A stretch of 64,000 nt of DNA from Vespula vulgaris. Lineage: Eukaryota; Arthropoda; Insecta; Hymenoptera; Vespidae. The stretch lies in contig NC_066586.1 in assembly GCF_905475345.1 (NCBI RefSeq), positions 16,726,812 to 16,790,811 of the forward strand, given 5' to 3'. A program made the translations under genes and the position numbers. The notes under the pieces were generated by a model. It worked only from the letters and a program-made list of their open reading frames with translations, had not been told where the DNA came from and searched no databases. Below are positions 1-15,207 of the stretch, piece after piece (within the stretch, counting starts at the first letter, position 1; the number at the start of each line of letters is the position of its first letter).

Positions 1-1010
1 CCATTTTTTTTTTTTTAAATTCCTTTTCTTTCCCAAACATTTCCATAATAACTCACTTTAATAAAATAAAAAGCATTGTATGTGGGTATGTGCGTGTCTA
101 TGTGATATACATATATTTGCATGATATTATAAAAAAAAAAAAAATAGTATGAAAATAAACCGGTTCAAATTTAAATTTAAAGAATAAAAAAGGAAAGAAA
201 AGAAAATTAATAACTAAAAGTGTTCTCCTTGCATTTTTAACTGTGATCTTTGCAAATGTTTTATAACTATTTTTTATTTTGTTATTTATGAGATGTAAAG
301 TTTTTAAATACGTTCGCCTCCATTCTATAGAGAACGAAGCTTAAGTTTACGCCTAATGCGATTTATGGTAAATGCGGGGATTCACTCTTATGGTGATTCC
401 GAAATGCGTTGGTTGCGATGAATATTAAAATATGAGAATAATTAACACGGTTCATCGAGAATCGTCGGTTGAACAATTCAAAGGCGATTAAGTTTAAATA
501 TCACAGGAGAATTATGTAGATAAATACTTTTATCGAATATTTTTCAATCCGTCGGATTTGTGTGTGTGTGTGTATGTGTGTGTGTGTCGGTGCTGGTATA
601 GTTATCAAATTAATTTTTTTTATTTCGTTTGAATCGCTTATCAATCAATTCTCGACAAGAATTACAATTTCTAGTGGGCTGAGAAAAATGATTGTGTTCG
701 AAAAAAAGAATAGATCGAAAAAAAGTTCGAGATAATAACCGATATAACGATCTATTAATGTCAATAAGATTTTACGAACAAAGATATATAGACAAATAAA
801 GATCCATAGAGCGTTTTATCATTTTCGAATTGACATTATTCGAAACTTTTACAGTATAGGATAGTTCGTGGGAGTTTAGGGAAAAGCATATTGTAACCTC
901 GAAAAGCGAAATGAAAGTTTTAGGTGGATGGTCTTTCTTCTTACAAAGAAAAAGAGAGAAGGAAAGAGTAAAAGAGAGAAAGAGATAGATAGATGGATAG
1001 AGAGATAGAT

Positions 1011-1041
<31 letters not shown>

Positions 1042-1253
1042 AGCGCATTCAACGACGTTATTGTGCAAGCCGGAATAAGCCACAAGAGAGATCGGCATTC
1101 GATCGAATAGCAGAATTGTGAAAACCAAAGAACTTTTCGGCGCGAACTTTCCTACGTTTCGAAGTAGAATAAGCGGGCTCTCAGCCAATGCAACGAGATT
1201 TATGAGCGGGAGGAGGATACGAGGTATGTACAAGAGGAAGAGAGTATATAAGG

Positions 1254-1289
<36 letters not shown>

Positions 1290-2087
1290 TCGCGTTAACT
1301 TCCGGCCAATTTTTCCTACGTCGTTCCGCGTCCCTTTTGAAAATTCTTTTCTATTCAACTCGGTCGATAAAAAAGGTCAAAAAAAAAGCAATTCGAATCG
1401 ATCGATTAATCGAAATCAAAAGAAAATCAACCAGGTCCTCGACGATCTTTATTTATTTACTGATGAGGAAAGAGCAAAAAAAAAATATGAAAAAAAAAAA
1501 GACAGAGAGATAGAGAAAAAAATCGTAAAATTCATAACTTCAAATAGTCAAATATAACTTCAAATATCATAAACTCTATTCTATAGTTTTTCAATGACTA
1601 CAATATCCCATAACGATTCTTCGTTCGATATCTCTTCATTCGCGAAATTTCTCTTTCGTTCGTTAGATTTTTATAGAAGAAAAAAAAATAAATAAATAAA
1701 AAGAAAGTAAAATGAAAAATAAATCGAATTTTGACTCGAGTCGTATTTAATTAAGAAAATAAATGAAAAAACCTAGAGAAATTTTCAAGCGTTAAGCTAA
1801 CGATTCTCGATATACATATTCAAGTGTGATAAATTTCGATATGAAATATTTCTTTTGGCTTTCATCGATCGAAAGGACCCAAGAGTTCTTTTTCTCTCTC
1901 TTTTTTTTTTTTTTTATATGTATCCATGTACTTACGTATCTAGTATATGAAGGATAGGATAGGACGTAGGCGGCAGTAGCGCGCGACCCTCGTAAAAGGC
2001 TCTCTTACTTTGTTCAGTCAAGTTCCCTGGCATCCCTCTCCCTCGTTTATCTCCCTAGTCTTTCCTTTGATCTTCCGAACGGCAGAC

Positions 2088-2124
<37 letters not shown>

Positions 2125-3022
2125 GATATGTGGAATACGCGCGTTTGTTCGCGCCAAAAGAGTAAAGAAAATTCAAAACGACTTTCATTCTATGAGAGAA
2201 CCAACTATAGGCTCTCTATCTCTTTTTCTCTTTCTTTTTCTCTCTCTCTATCTCACGAAGGAAAAATAATTTTATGGTATACCGATTCAAAACTCGTACC
2301 ATCGTAATTCAAATACGTTTCTATGAATGTAAATTTGTAAAATGAGGGAAAGAAAGAAAGAGAGAGAGGGAGAAAGATAGAGAGGGAGAATTTCAAAAGC
2401 AGAAATTATTTCTTATCTTTGTTAGCTAAACCGACATAGACATGATAGAGTTAGAGATAGAGAGAAGTATAAATTAAGCTATTATATGAAAGTTATCCCA
2501 GGATAATATTATCAAATGTCAGTTACACTCACATCAGGCACTTCGATAATTGTGTATAACCGACAGTAGAAGGAGAGAGAGACGCAATCCGTAAACTCAG
2601 AATAACGATGTTGTTAACTTCAATGTCGATTTTAATAATCGAAAATTAGTTGAAAGAAAATAAACGTAATCACAAAGAAAGAGAACAAGAAACAAAGAGA
2701 AAGAGAGAGAAAGAGAGAATATCCTTCTTCAACAAATACACGATAAAACCGTAGATAGATAAGAAAGGAGTTTCGGAGTTTTGAAACAAAAAAAAAAAAA
2801 ATAAGAGAAAAAGAAGAAGAAGTAAAGCAAAACAAAATTATTATAGAAAAAAAAAAAAAACGTGATTTATTTCGAGCTATCGAGAGAGAATAAGATAAAT
2901 TCATTCGAATTTATCGAAAAGAATTTCTTTAACGATGTAAGAAACTTGAAATGCTTGGTTCGGAGTGATATAGAAAAAAAAAAGAGAGAGAAAAAGAGAG
3001 AGAAAGATAAAGAGAAATAGAA

Positions 3023-3059
<37 letters not shown>

Positions 3060-3374
3060 GACAGAGAGAGAAGAGAATAGTCTCGCTTTCGTTTTACTTT
3101 ACTAATTTGCCAGATGAACGTTCATCTATCTGCAGACTTTGCCGTGTAATTACCTCGTGTCACGGCAACCACTCCTAGTCATCGTCTTTCTCTCTCTTTT
3201 TATCTTTATCTATCTATCTCTCTCTCTCTTTTTCTCTTTCTCACGTTTTCTCAGACTCTCCGTGTCCTCCTTTAACCCTGGCTTCTCTCGCCGAAAGTAC
3301 ACCCTTTCACCCTCGCCCCTAGGGTCGTCGCAAACTCTCTTCTTCGTAGTCGTGGCTTTCATCCTCTCGGCTAT

Positions 3375-3415
<41 letters not shown>

Positions 3416-4568
3416 TTCTTTCTTTCTCTAGCTCTCCTCTTTCTTCCTCATTTGTCACAAGTGTCTTATCGTGCGCCGAGTAAATTATCAAGCGACGTTG
3501 GAACAGAGCTTCTCCTTTTTTTTTCTCACCACTTATGCGTTACCCTTCTTATACATTTACGTCACGCGATATATATATATATATATGTGTATATATAATG
3601 TATATATATGTATATATATATAAACATAGGTGCAAGATGTGTGTGTGTGTGAAATAACACGATAGAAACATATATGTGTCGCACGAGTTTTGAATTTCTT
3701 TGAGAAATAACACGTCGGTGTATTACTATACTTTATGTAAGTGTATGTGTACGTGTGTTAGTGAAAGAAAATTCTATAATTTTTCTTTTTACTTTCTAAG
3801 AACTTTTTCTTCCTTCATAGATCGATTTCTCTATACAGTAACTCTATATAGGGGATTTACGTAGACGATAGTTACGTAGATTAAATGCAAGACGAAACGC
3901 AACTGTGTGAATTTTCTTTTACCGGTTAAGAAAAACGTTAACGCCAAATGGATTTTTAATGTCCCGATAAGTTGTTTTCCACACGAAACGATTCGTACGC
4001 GATTTGTGAAAGTACGATTGGTTAAGGGAGAATGAGTTTTCGACGGTATCTTCTTCTTCCACTCTTTTTTTTCTTATTAGGATAAATGATTCAAGATCGA
4101 ATCACGATCAAATTATTATATATCTATATACTTCGACAGAGTAATATAAGAGATATTCAATCGCTATCATCGTTCATATCGAATATGCTATTATATAATG
4201 AAATTTTTTGTTGGATTCTACGAAAAAAGAAAATTTGTATAACTTGTGAAAATTATAATGCTGGTTGAAACTTGACAATTTTTTAAATCAAATTAACAGT
4301 TATTGAATGTAAATTAAATTTTCTTATCGTACACGTCACTTACGAAATAAAACCCAATTTATCATTACCACATTATATTATTCGTGCTTTAAATGAACAT
4401 ATATGTCAAATAAAATGTATTATAAAAAAAAAACTAATATAAACATAAAACTTATCATATATAATTTATTCAAGGGTAAAATTTGTACATCTACGAGCTA
4501 ACGTTAATCTTGGAATATAAATTAGCAATTAATTTTGTGATCAAAAAATAGGAAAACAAAATTAGATA

Positions 4569-4611
<43 letters not shown>

Positions 4612-5039
4612 TATAACGAAATGATATTGATCAAAGATTAAGAGCAAGTTTTTTAAATCTTTCCTTCGATTGATCGAAACCGATAAATTACAAATCAAAT
4701 TCTATTGATTAGAAAACAAAATCGAATTAATTAGAAAATAAATTTCATTAAAAAATCGATACTATCAACGATAACGAAGTATAATTATTTTATTCGATCG
4801 AAAAAAACCTGCGAATTCAGAATTTTTACGATAACGATAGAATCGTGTATTCGAATAATTCATATATTCGAATGATTTACGAGAGATAGAAAGAAAGAGA
4901 AAGAGAAAGAAAAAGAGAAAGAAAATATTATAAAAAGTACAATTACCAGGTAAAAACACAGGTAGTAATCCCGTTGATCCAGAATCCAGAAAGTCATGTA
5001 AAAAACATTCTGTTGTTTTCTTTTTATTTTTCCTACTTT

Positions 5040-5042
<3 letters not shown>
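1..5042. other. Repeat-dense non-coding DNA
   Basis: The stretch holds GA arrays at 1015-1041, 1259-1287 and 2091-2121, TC at 3379-3408, AT/GT runs at 3571-3620 and 4571-4610, and long purine or pyrimidine stretches. Open frames are Arg-Glu or Ser-Leu readings of these repeats. A less repetitive patch at 3880-4030 shows no gene. Confidence 0.6.

Positions 5043-5090
<48 letters not shown>
5043..5090 (+). repeat. (TC)24 microsatellite
   Basis: It is an uninterrupted dinucleotide run, the longest in the first 6 kb. Confidence 0.95.
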
Positions 5091-5096
<6 letters not shown>

Positions 5097-5815
5097 GCTG
5101 ATACTCTACTTCCGTAACTGTAATCTAATATTAAGATGCAAATGCGAGTCGAGAGAGAATCGTAAGTGAAAACTCCAGTGAAATTTTTCACGCTTCTTTC
5201 TCGGTCCTTCTCTTGGTCTCTCTCTCTTTCACCCCCTCTCTCCCTCCTCCAACCCTTCACTCCACAACCCCTCTGTAACTTACCGCAGAAGAAGATTCAT
5301 TTCAAATGCTAAAAAGCAAAAAGAGAAGTGAAAGAGCAAAAACGAGAGAGAACAACGAGAAAGAAAGGAAAAGAAAGATAAAAAGAAGAAGAAGAAAAAG
5401 AGGAAATTCAAGATGAGTATACCCGTTCGTTGTTTCTTCAATTATTTTTCTTTTTACCTTTTGGCCAATCTCTTTATGCGGAAAATCGGCTCTTCGCGAC
5501 GTCGACTTTTTAAAAAGATCTATTTTCTCAACTATTAAATCGATTCTTCTTATCTTCTTTATTTTTCTTGTTCTGTCTTTTTTTTTTCGTGTCCCCTTTC
5601 TTTTATGGCTGTCAAGAGAAGAGCATTTCATTTCAGAGAAAGAAAGAGAAAGAAAAGGAGAGAAAGAGAGAGAGAAAGAGAGAGAGAACATCTCACTCTT
5701 TTTCGCCTTAGTCTTCAGTAAGAGTTTTTGGAACGATATTTTAGAAATTACTACGTCGTCGTGACGAAGCACGTAGAAAAAAGTAAGAGCAAGAGCGAGC
5801 GAAAATGAGAGAGAG

Positions 5816-5846
<31 letters not shown>

Positions 5847-5989
5847 AAGAAGTGGGTATATAAGAAGAGCTTGAAAAGAGGGATGAGAGAGCGAAATAGT
5901 TCTTCGTCAAAAATGTATAAAACGGTCGTTGCAGTTTCCTTCGCTTCCACGAAGATACGCTTGGTAAATGTAGGAAGCACATGTGAGAA

Positions 5990-6048
<59 letters not shown>

Positions 6049-7578
6049 AGATGAATAACGAGGAGAGGAAAGAGGAGGGATACGTGGTCGCACCATAGTT
6101 GGATATATACATCGTAAATGCAAGTTTTCTAAAAGCGACCTGTCTGTTCGTAACCGACCGCAACTACTTCCGCTTATAAACTACAGGAGAGCTTTGGTGG
6201 TAGTGCAAAAATGATTAAAAAGAAAAAAAAAAAAAAGAAAGAAAGAAGAAAAGAAAAAAATTCAGGTGCTTATTTATTTATTCGTTTTTTTCGTTTCATT
6301 TTCTTTTTTTTCCTTTTTCATTTCGTTTTCTTGTCTTCCACTTTCTATATACTCTACCACCCCCTCCAACCCCTTACCCAGCTTCCTGAAAAAAGAAATA
6401 AGTACGAAACGTACATGTGATATAAATTTTGGCTTTCTTTTTCTCTTTTCATTTTCGGTCGTGTAATTCGCCTTCGTGATATTCGATAGAGAGAAGAAAA
6501 ATTGTCGAAAATAGTATTCCCATTTTTGTATGACTCGTAAGACGAGAGTTGAAAATGGAGAAGTGATATCGAAAGATTGAAAAAGAAAGAGAAAGAAAGA
6601 GAGAGAGAGAGAGAGAGAAAGAGAGTTTGAAAAGATCTCAAAATGAAACGTGTTATTTTAACAAATATTTCGTTAGGAAACTACTAAAGCACGTAAGTAC
6701 TTATATATGTTCATTGATTTAGGTTATATTCGTAATCTATGTTAACGGTGAAAGAAAATTAAAGAAAACAAAGACGTTAGCTTATATTAGAATTACTAAT
6801 AACTGCGACAATAATTTAATCGTGAAAAATCTAGAAAAATTGAATATATATATATATATATATATTTTTATTTTTACACACATACCTGTATATGTGTATT
6901 TCACTTATTTTATATTACATATCGAAGTTTAAGGTTTAAACTAGAGATAACATTTTTTTTTCGATTGGTCCGTATAGAACTATAAAAAGCACCGTTATCC
7001 ATATTATCTATTAAATTTTATTATTTTACCCTTCTGCATCCTCTTCTTTTTTTCTTTTTTTTATTCCAACGATTCTTCCCCGAACATAAAGAAATTTCTA
7101 AACGTGAGAAAAGTGCTTGATGGCTCGACCGTGGGCGAGTTCTTGCGCAACAGGAATATAAAATATTTTCACGGTGAATTTGAGCGATTTCAAAGTATCG
7201 TCTAGGACCCTACACGTCATTCCTTTTAGAGTCGATCGCTCATCCGTTCCCTCCTACGTCAAAATATAACGAGGCAACGCGTTCCATTTGGTATCTTTGA
7301 AAAATAGTACTGTATTTGTTCGCCATATCAATTCTCTCTCTCTCTCTCTCTTTCTCCTTCTCTCTTTTTATTTCTGTTTCTCTTTATATCTCTATCTCTC
7401 TCCCTCTCCCTCTCTATTTGTACTTCTCTCTGTATCTTCCCCCCTCTCTCTCTTTCTCTTTTTGTCTTTCTCTCTGTCTCTCTTTTTCATTCGCACGGAT
7501 TACATGACGCGTCGACGTAGCAAACTCGTGGAAAGATCCATATAAACAATATTCTTTCGAAAATGGATGACGATAGCA

Positions 7579-7641
<63 letters not shown>

Positions 7642-8150
7642 CTCTTCGTTTAACCCGTGTCAACTCGAGTGATACAGAAAATGTCAGCCGGTAGCATCAT
7701 CGTTGTCATCCTCAAACTCGATAATCTCGAGCCAACCTTCCCTTCAGAGCTATTCTCTCTTTATATAATACTTTTTTTTTCTTTGGTCTTTTTTTTCTTT
7801 TTTTTTTATTTGCTTTTTGTTTCTCAATTTTTATTATTTTTCACTATCTCCCCCAACGATTTGTCCCTTCATCATTATTCTCCTTTCCTTTATTTATCTA
7901 TATATCTTGGGAATATTTATTTATCTCTTAACGTTTCTTATTCATCTATCTTTATATTCTGTCTCTTTTTTTTCTCCCTCTTTCTCTGTATCTATCTATC
8001 TTTTTCTCTTGATATCGAACAAAGTATTTCTGTCGTATCCTTCCTATCGACTTCTTTGTTATTTGTAGAATTCCTTGACTTTTCATATTTAAGAGGTATT
8101 TATTATACTTTTGCAATTTACAAATAGATTTTTATTTTTATATTTTCTTT

Positions 8151-8190
<40 letters not shown>

Positions 8191-8438
8191 AAGAGACAGG
8201 AAAAGAGAAATCATTGGCAAGTACGTTTAAATTAATAACATCGTTGCTAATTATTCCATATTTATTTTATTTAACTCGATATAATCAACCTATATTTCCT
8301 TTCCATGTGATTTATTTCATCAACTCGAATTAACTTTCTTCCAACAATATCTCTCTAACCAAGATTATAATTCATTTGTATGTAGTGTTTTTCGTGACCT
8401 ATCAAATTTTTACTATTATTTATTAAACTTTATTTGTT

Positions 8439-8477
<39 letters not shown>

Positions 8478-8607
8478 TCCATATTTTAATTTATTATTAT
8501 TAGTATCTCATAATGATCCATACTATATTTATATACGTAGAAATAAATAAATATTATATTCTATGTTATTCTATTCTCTCTCTCTCTCTCTCTCTCTCTT
8601 CCTCCCT

Positions 8608-8645
<38 letters not shown>

Positions 8646-9634
8646 TTCAGGTTGTGCGTATTATCTCGAGAAACGTACTACTAATTGCAGTAATCCGAAC
8701 GCAAAATTTCAAGCGCAAACTTTACGCACGCTATATCGCAAGTTAATTAATACGTCGGGAGCAGCTCTCTACGTCGTACGTTTCGTTCGCTCTAATTAGC
8801 AATAAGAGCGGCAATTTTGTTTCCGCTTGGATCGCGATCGTTCGAAAAAAAGGAAGAAAAGAGAGAGAAAGAGAGAAAAAAAAGAACAACAAGTCTGAAA
8901 AAAAGGAAAGAAAGGAAAAGGGAAGGGGGATGAAAAAAACAAAAAGAGGAAAGAAAATTTCCGGTTCCGATCGTCCCTAGTAAAGCTGGGGAAGTAAATA
9001 AGAAAAAAACGAGAGAGAGAGAGAGAGAGACAGAGTGAGTGAGAGAGAGAGAGAGAGAGAGAGGGAGTTAGGGAAAACAGTTTCGCGAAATTGGTCGTTG
9101 GCTGATTCCAGCGACCCACCAAATTCTGCTACCGAAAACGAATAAATGGGATAGACAAGGATAGAATAGAAAAAAGAGAGAGAGGGAGAAAGGTTGAGTT
9201 GGTAGGAACAACGTGGAAGAGATTTTTCACCACACGGTCATCGGGACCCACGGACGAAAAGCTTTCAATTGGAAATTGCCATCAGAGCTAGATTTTATCG
9301 AGCGTGATTTAGGACCATCCGGAAGTGATGACTTCGATAACGTGAACTTTTTCTTCTTTTTTTTCTCTCCCCTTTTCTTTTTCCTTTGCAATCGATCGAA
9401 GAGAAAGTAGACGGAAGAAGAAGAGATGGGGCTTAGGAGGCCAAGAATACGTTCCGGCGATTACCATACTGTTTATAAAACAGAAAAACGATCAGAGAAA
9501 GTGACAGAGAGAAAGAGAGAGAGAGAGAGAGAGACGGAGACAAAGAGAGAGAAATAGAAAGAAAAAGATTAGGAGGAAGAGATAGAGATGGCTCCTTAAA
9601 TATTCACCGTAGTCGGCATATTTAAGCTCGATTT

Positions 9635-9668
<34 letters not shown>

Positions 9669-10090
9669 AAGTAGAGAGCAGAGAAGACCCTTGAGACGAA
9701 GGGCCAGAGACAGGGACCGACTTAGCGAAGCTCCCTTCGGTGGAATCCCGTACAAAGCTTTTCCTTTGTTCTCTCGACGTTACTGTAAGATAGGTGAAAG
9801 AGAGAAAGAGAGAGAGAGAAAGAGAGAGTAGACAGAGAAAGAGAGATGGAGAAAGAAAAAGAAGAAAAAGGAAAAGGAAGAGGAAGAGGAAGAGAAAGAG
9901 AGAAAGAGATAGGGATATAGAAAGGAGTCTAGTCGAACTTCATAATTCACTCACACTCCCGTTCTCTACTACCCTCTTTACTACTGTCACACCTTGGAAC
10001 AAGTACCATCGCAAACGGCATCTTTGCGAGTTTCAAAGACGATCGAAGTCTTCTTACTATGCGACGTCATTTTGTCTTTCCTTTATTCTC

Positions 10091-10175
<85 letters not shown>

Positions 10176-10443
10176 TTCTCTCTGTCTCCATATCTTTCTC
10201 TTTCCTTCGAAAAAGGATAATAGATGAAGTAGGAAGAAAATTCGGTCGATGAATAATTGATGCTCTCCGATAGAATAATTAACTATAGAGACATACAGAA
10301 CCCATAATAATTTGATTTTCAACCCCCTTTCTAATACCATCCTATTTAACTAGTTCTCCGAATCTAGCAGCTCTAGCTTTGACTCTGGTTTCGTCTTTTT
10401 CTGTGTATGTGTTTGGGTATTTATGTGTCTCTTTCTCTCCCTC

Positions 10444-10446
<3 letters not shown>
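5091..10446. other. Repeat-dense non-coding DNA
   Basis: GA arrays lie at 5807-5850 and 5999-6048, TC at 7584-7637 (27 units) and 8574-8641 (with a TCCC core), CA at 8446-8471, and TC followed by (TATC)n at 10100-10174. Poly-purine blocks at 8840-9070 and 9790-9910 account for the long Arg/Glu/Lys frames. A slightly more complex patch at 9210-9340 has no supported gene. Confidence 0.6.

Positions 10447-10487
<41 letters not shown>
10447..10487 (+). repeat. (AT)20 microsatellite followed by GA
   Basis: It is a pure AT run, then GGAGG and a GA run to about 10517. A more complex 200-bp patch follows (10520-10740) with no supported gene. Confidence 0.9.
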
Positions 10488-10490
<3 letters not shown>

Positions 10491-12908
10491 GGAGGGAGAG
10501 AGAGAGAGAGAGAGAGAACAGTATGCTCTTGTCGTTTCGTTCAACTCACACTCGTTAATCGCGAAGTATCGTTGTCACGTTTTCACGACGGCAGGGAAAG
10601 TTTTGAACGGAGGGTACGAGATGAAACTAATGCGAGTATACGGGAAACCAGAGGAGCCGAGCCGGATGTTGATTAGAAGCATAATTTGTTACGGGCAAAC
10701 CCCCTTCGAACGCGAGAAAGTTTCGAAATTACGCTTCCGTTTGTCTTCTGCCATGGTATATGTATGTATATACCAGTGTTAGTATCCTTGGGTTTCCTCT
10801 CTTTTTTTTTTTTATTTCTTTCTTTTTAACTTACTGTCTGTTTCTCTCTGTCTCTCTCTATTTCTCTCCATCCTCTCATATTTTCTTTCTCTCAAACAAA
10901 ATGCGACATTCTTAAATGTAAGATATTCGAAACAAAGGTAAGAAGATTTCTCGTCCGTTTAAACAAAGTTTACTCGAATGAAGTTGAACGAAACGATGTG
11001 ACAATCTAATTTTTTTCGTGTCTACGAATAAAGAAAAAAAAAAAAGGAAAGAAAGAAGAAAGAAAAGTTATATAATGTAAATCTTTTAATTTAACTGTAT
11101 TATAAATAAATATATATATATATAATATATATGTACTGATTCGTACGTATATAATATAAATACTGCATTGATAAACATAGGTAACATTGATCTGCATATA
11201 ACGCATATAAATGAATAATCATGATATAACTTTATAGCGAGAAAACGAAACGAAAATATTCTTAGATCAAGAATATGAAAATATATAAGATAAGTTGCAT
11301 TTCTACGGTACGAATACTTTCCACAATATCCTACCCCAACCAACTCCCTCATTATCACCCGCATATACCAATCTGTTATTTCAAAATTATCGTGTCTTTA
11401 TTTAATGGTTTTAAAGAATATTTTTTAAAGAGTAGTTAGTTTCATTTGAAAAAAAAAAAAAAAACAAAATGAAGATAACGAGAAAACGAACAAACAAACA
11501 AACAAAAGTACAAAGACAATTAAAGAATGGTATGCTGAGTTGAGAGACTTGATCGATCAAACGTACTTGATACCGGAAAAGAAGGATTTACTTTTCCAGT
11601 TAAGTATCGAAACAATGTCGAACGAGAGAGAAAGAGAGAGACAGAGAGAGAGAAAGAGAAAGAGAAAGGGAAAGAGAAAGAGAAAGAGAAAGAGAAAAAG
11701 GGAGGAATAGAGAAAGAAAAGGGCACGTTCGAAGACAGCTTGTCGATAACATCGCTCTTTGTTGAAACCGCATGGTTTCTTCTCTTCGGACAAAGTGGGA
11801 GTATGAACTCGGAAATCCGCCTGCAGGATCCATTTTCTTTCGAGATAAACGTTGGTGTAGAACCATGCACACTATCACTATCACCCCACCACTAGTAGCA
11901 TCGCTACCAGCACCGTTACTATCACAACCACTATCACAATCGCCACTATTTTCCTTACCACCCTTTCTCCCTTACTCTCCCTCGAACATCCCTATTCTCT
12001 CTTTCTTATATATACATATACACGGCCAACACGAATGTTCATGTTTCCTGTAAAATTGCGAGTCCTTTGAAAAGCTCGAAAATGTTCTTCTTCTTCGTAC
12101 ATTCTCTCTCTTTCTATCTTTCTCTCTTTCTTTCTCGTCTTTCGTTTATAAAAGAAATGTGATATCGTTTTGAATTTTAAAAGACTCGTCTTTCGTATAA
12201 TAAACGAGAGCACTGCGTAACCAAGAGATTTTCTTTCGTCGCGTAAAAACATCGAAAGTTTCAACACCCATCCAACAAGGGGAAAAAGAGGGGAGAGAAA
12301 AGGGAGGGGAGATTTTGAAACAGGAAAATATCTCGCAGCCATACTTATATATGATAAAATGGAAATAAAGAAGGAAAGAAAAGAAAGGAAAAGAAAAAAA
12401 AAACAAGTAAAGAAAAAAAAGAAAGAAAGAAAGAGATATTCTTTATCTGTTTTTCGAGTTGATTTTATCAGTTGATTTCACTTTCTCTCTCTTTCTCTCA
12501 TTCTGAAGAACGTTTTAACAGTAGATACTTATACTTATCTACGTAATTCGGGACTTAAAGAGTTAACTTTTCAAAGATAATGCTTGCGACGTGTAATAGA
12601 TTCTTCTTCTATTTCTTTCTATTTATATCTGTCTGTATCTCTCTTTTTATCTCTGTTACGCATTCTTTCTTTTTTTCGTAATATTGAACGTTAATATTGA
12701 ACTTTCTAAGTTTATCAAGTATCCGAATGAGAATCATCAGAGTTCCATCAGAAATGTTAAAGTTCGTGCTACCTTTCGGAATTTAAGAATCGTGTAAGTA
12801 TCTAATAGGAATAACTGGCTACATAAGTAGGTTAAAATTATTTAATAGAAGAGATAGGGAAACGGATGTATAAAACTAGCGGATTTGTATCTGAACGAAA
12901 AAAAACGA

Positions 12909-12951
<43 letters not shown>

Positions 12952-13595
12952 AAGAGACTGTGGAAGTTATATAAAAAGAATAAAAAAAGGAGAGAGAGAG
13001 AGAGAGAGAGAGAGGGAGAAACGATATAAGAGGAAAAAAGATGGCGATAGTATATCCCCGGAAAACAAGACTTGGCTAGCACGTAAAACTAACCCTGCCG
13101 ATCCATTAAGGTTTTAAGGAGGCGAACCGTGATACAGAGAATAGTTTTTATAAACGTATAGGTATATGTACGTGTGTGTATGTGTGTGTATGAGAGAGAG
13201 AGAGAGAGAGAGAGATTAAACCTTCTCTTCTTCTTCTTTTACTTTTACTTCTCTTACTTTGCGTGCTTGAGACGAATTTTCTGAAACCCTGCTTCTCTCT
13301 CTCTCTCTCTCTCTTTCTCTGACTATTTCTTTTTTTCTTATTTTGTTTGGAGCAAAGCATAAGTAGAGCTAAGGGCAAGAAAAAATATTCATGAATCAGG
13401 CGAGCCAGAGTGCTCTCGCGTGCAAACACGTAGAAGAGAGCTCGCGTACGTGATAGTTGCTATCTACATACGTTTCTCGAACGATGTCGTGCACATTGAG
13501 ATTTTACCGGAGCTAACGCTCGAGTTCGTGATCTCGCGAACGTTAGCCACACGATAAAGGATAGCGAGAGAGAAAGAGAGAGTGAATGAATGTAT

Positions 13596-13602
<7 letters not shown>

Positions 13603-13664
<62 letters not shown>
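13603..13664 (+). repeat. (AG)31 microsatellite
   Basis: It is an uninterrupted run preceded by imperfect GA-rich sequence. Confidence 0.95.
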
Positions 13665-13668
<4 letters not shown>

Positions 13669-14248
13669 ATATAAACCACAAGAAAGTAGGTTCATACGAA
13701 TAGATAACTATTTTGTTTCATTCTTTTTTCAGTTTTTTGCATTCTTTTTTTTTTCGTTTGGGGTGATGCTTTCCCGAGCTTTTTCTTTTCTTTTTTTTTC
13801 TTTCTTTCCTTTTCTACCGCTGACAACGGAACGTGATTTAAAGATTCCTCGAAAGCGATCGTTATGTTTATGTCAGATTTTTACGTCATGTAATTTCTTC
13901 ATTTGAATATTAATTTATTTATTTATGTATGTATGTATGTATGTATGTATGTATATATGTGTGTACATCTAAGATTAATATCGTTCTCTCACGAAGTTCA
14001 CAAAGCTCGTACGTCATGCGACCTAATTGATCGGGACTGCTCGATTAAGGGCGAGTTTCCACGTACAGGACTCTACGGACAAACTAGGATCAATCTAGGT
14101 AGTAAACTGTTAACGTTTATGCAGATTCGGTCTATCTAATTCAGATTGAGAAATATATAGAAATAAGGATAATAAGGACGTTTAGAAAGAATAATCGTTT
14201 ACACAGTAACTATGTTATTCTAAGAGTTCTTAAAATATATTATCTTTC

Positions 14249-14253
<5 letters not shown>

Positions 14254-14309
<56 letters not shown>
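14254..14309 (+). repeat. (CT)28 microsatellite
   Basis: It is an uninterrupted run; its complement lies in the Arg/Glu frames of the other strand. Confidence 0.95.
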
Positions 14310-14315
<6 letters not shown>

Positions 14316-15003
14316 CCTTTCAGAAATATATGCATTACGAAGAAATAAATTTTCCTTTTCCTCGTTCGAGTGAGTAAAGTATACACTGAATTTGCTATAT
14401 ATATATATATATGCATGTCCATAATATATGCGTGTATGTGTGTATGTGTGTATATATATATATATACAAGTATCGTATAGTCTCTTTACTTCAGCAACTC
14501 TTAGTAGCTTCGCCTCTCGATTTGTTTGTCTCGCAACTTTCAACGAGAATATACGTACTTACATACATCATCGTGCTTCCAACTTTTCGGCTCGTTTCAG
14601 TTTTCGGAAGGACTAAGCGATCCGCAAGGCAAGCGAAGAAACTTCCAAACGAAAGGATGAGGATAGAAAAAGAAAAAGACGGAGAGACAGAAAGAAAGAG
14701 AGAGAGAGAGAGAAGGGAAAAAGAAAGCATTCTTTCCCTCTTTCGTTGAAAGAAATTTCGTCTTGAAAGAAGATTGGAAAACGTTTGCTTCGTTCACGAA
14801 TAAAATTACATGACTCACATATACACATACATACATACATATGTATATATATATGTGTGTACATATGTATATTATATATATATATACATAAATCGTTGAT
14901 GTATTTATTTACGTAACTCGTCGAAATTTCGATAAAACATTGTTCCAATTTTCTATTCTTCATAAACGAGGTTATAAATGTCTATTCGTAAATAATGTAC
15001 CTA

Positions 15004-15041
<38 letters not shown>

Positions 15042-15146
15042 GTCTTTTCTCTCTCTTTCTCTATGTATGTCTGTCTATCTCTGTCGTATTCATTGTCAGT
15101 TGGTTCTATTATTACATTGTCTCCAATTAGAAACTCTATCTCTTTC

Positions 15147-15150
<4 letters not shown>

Positions 15151-15198
<48 letters not shown>
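15151..15198 (+). repeat. (TC)24 microsatellite
   Basis: It is an uninterrupted run, with a second TC block at 15004-15042. Confidence 0.95.

Positions 15199-15207
<9 letters not shown>

Noticed and set aside
5302..6123. Long minus-strand frame of 273 codons
   Set aside because: It is mainly a Ser-Leu reading of CT repeats and poly-pyrimidine DNA, with no domain.
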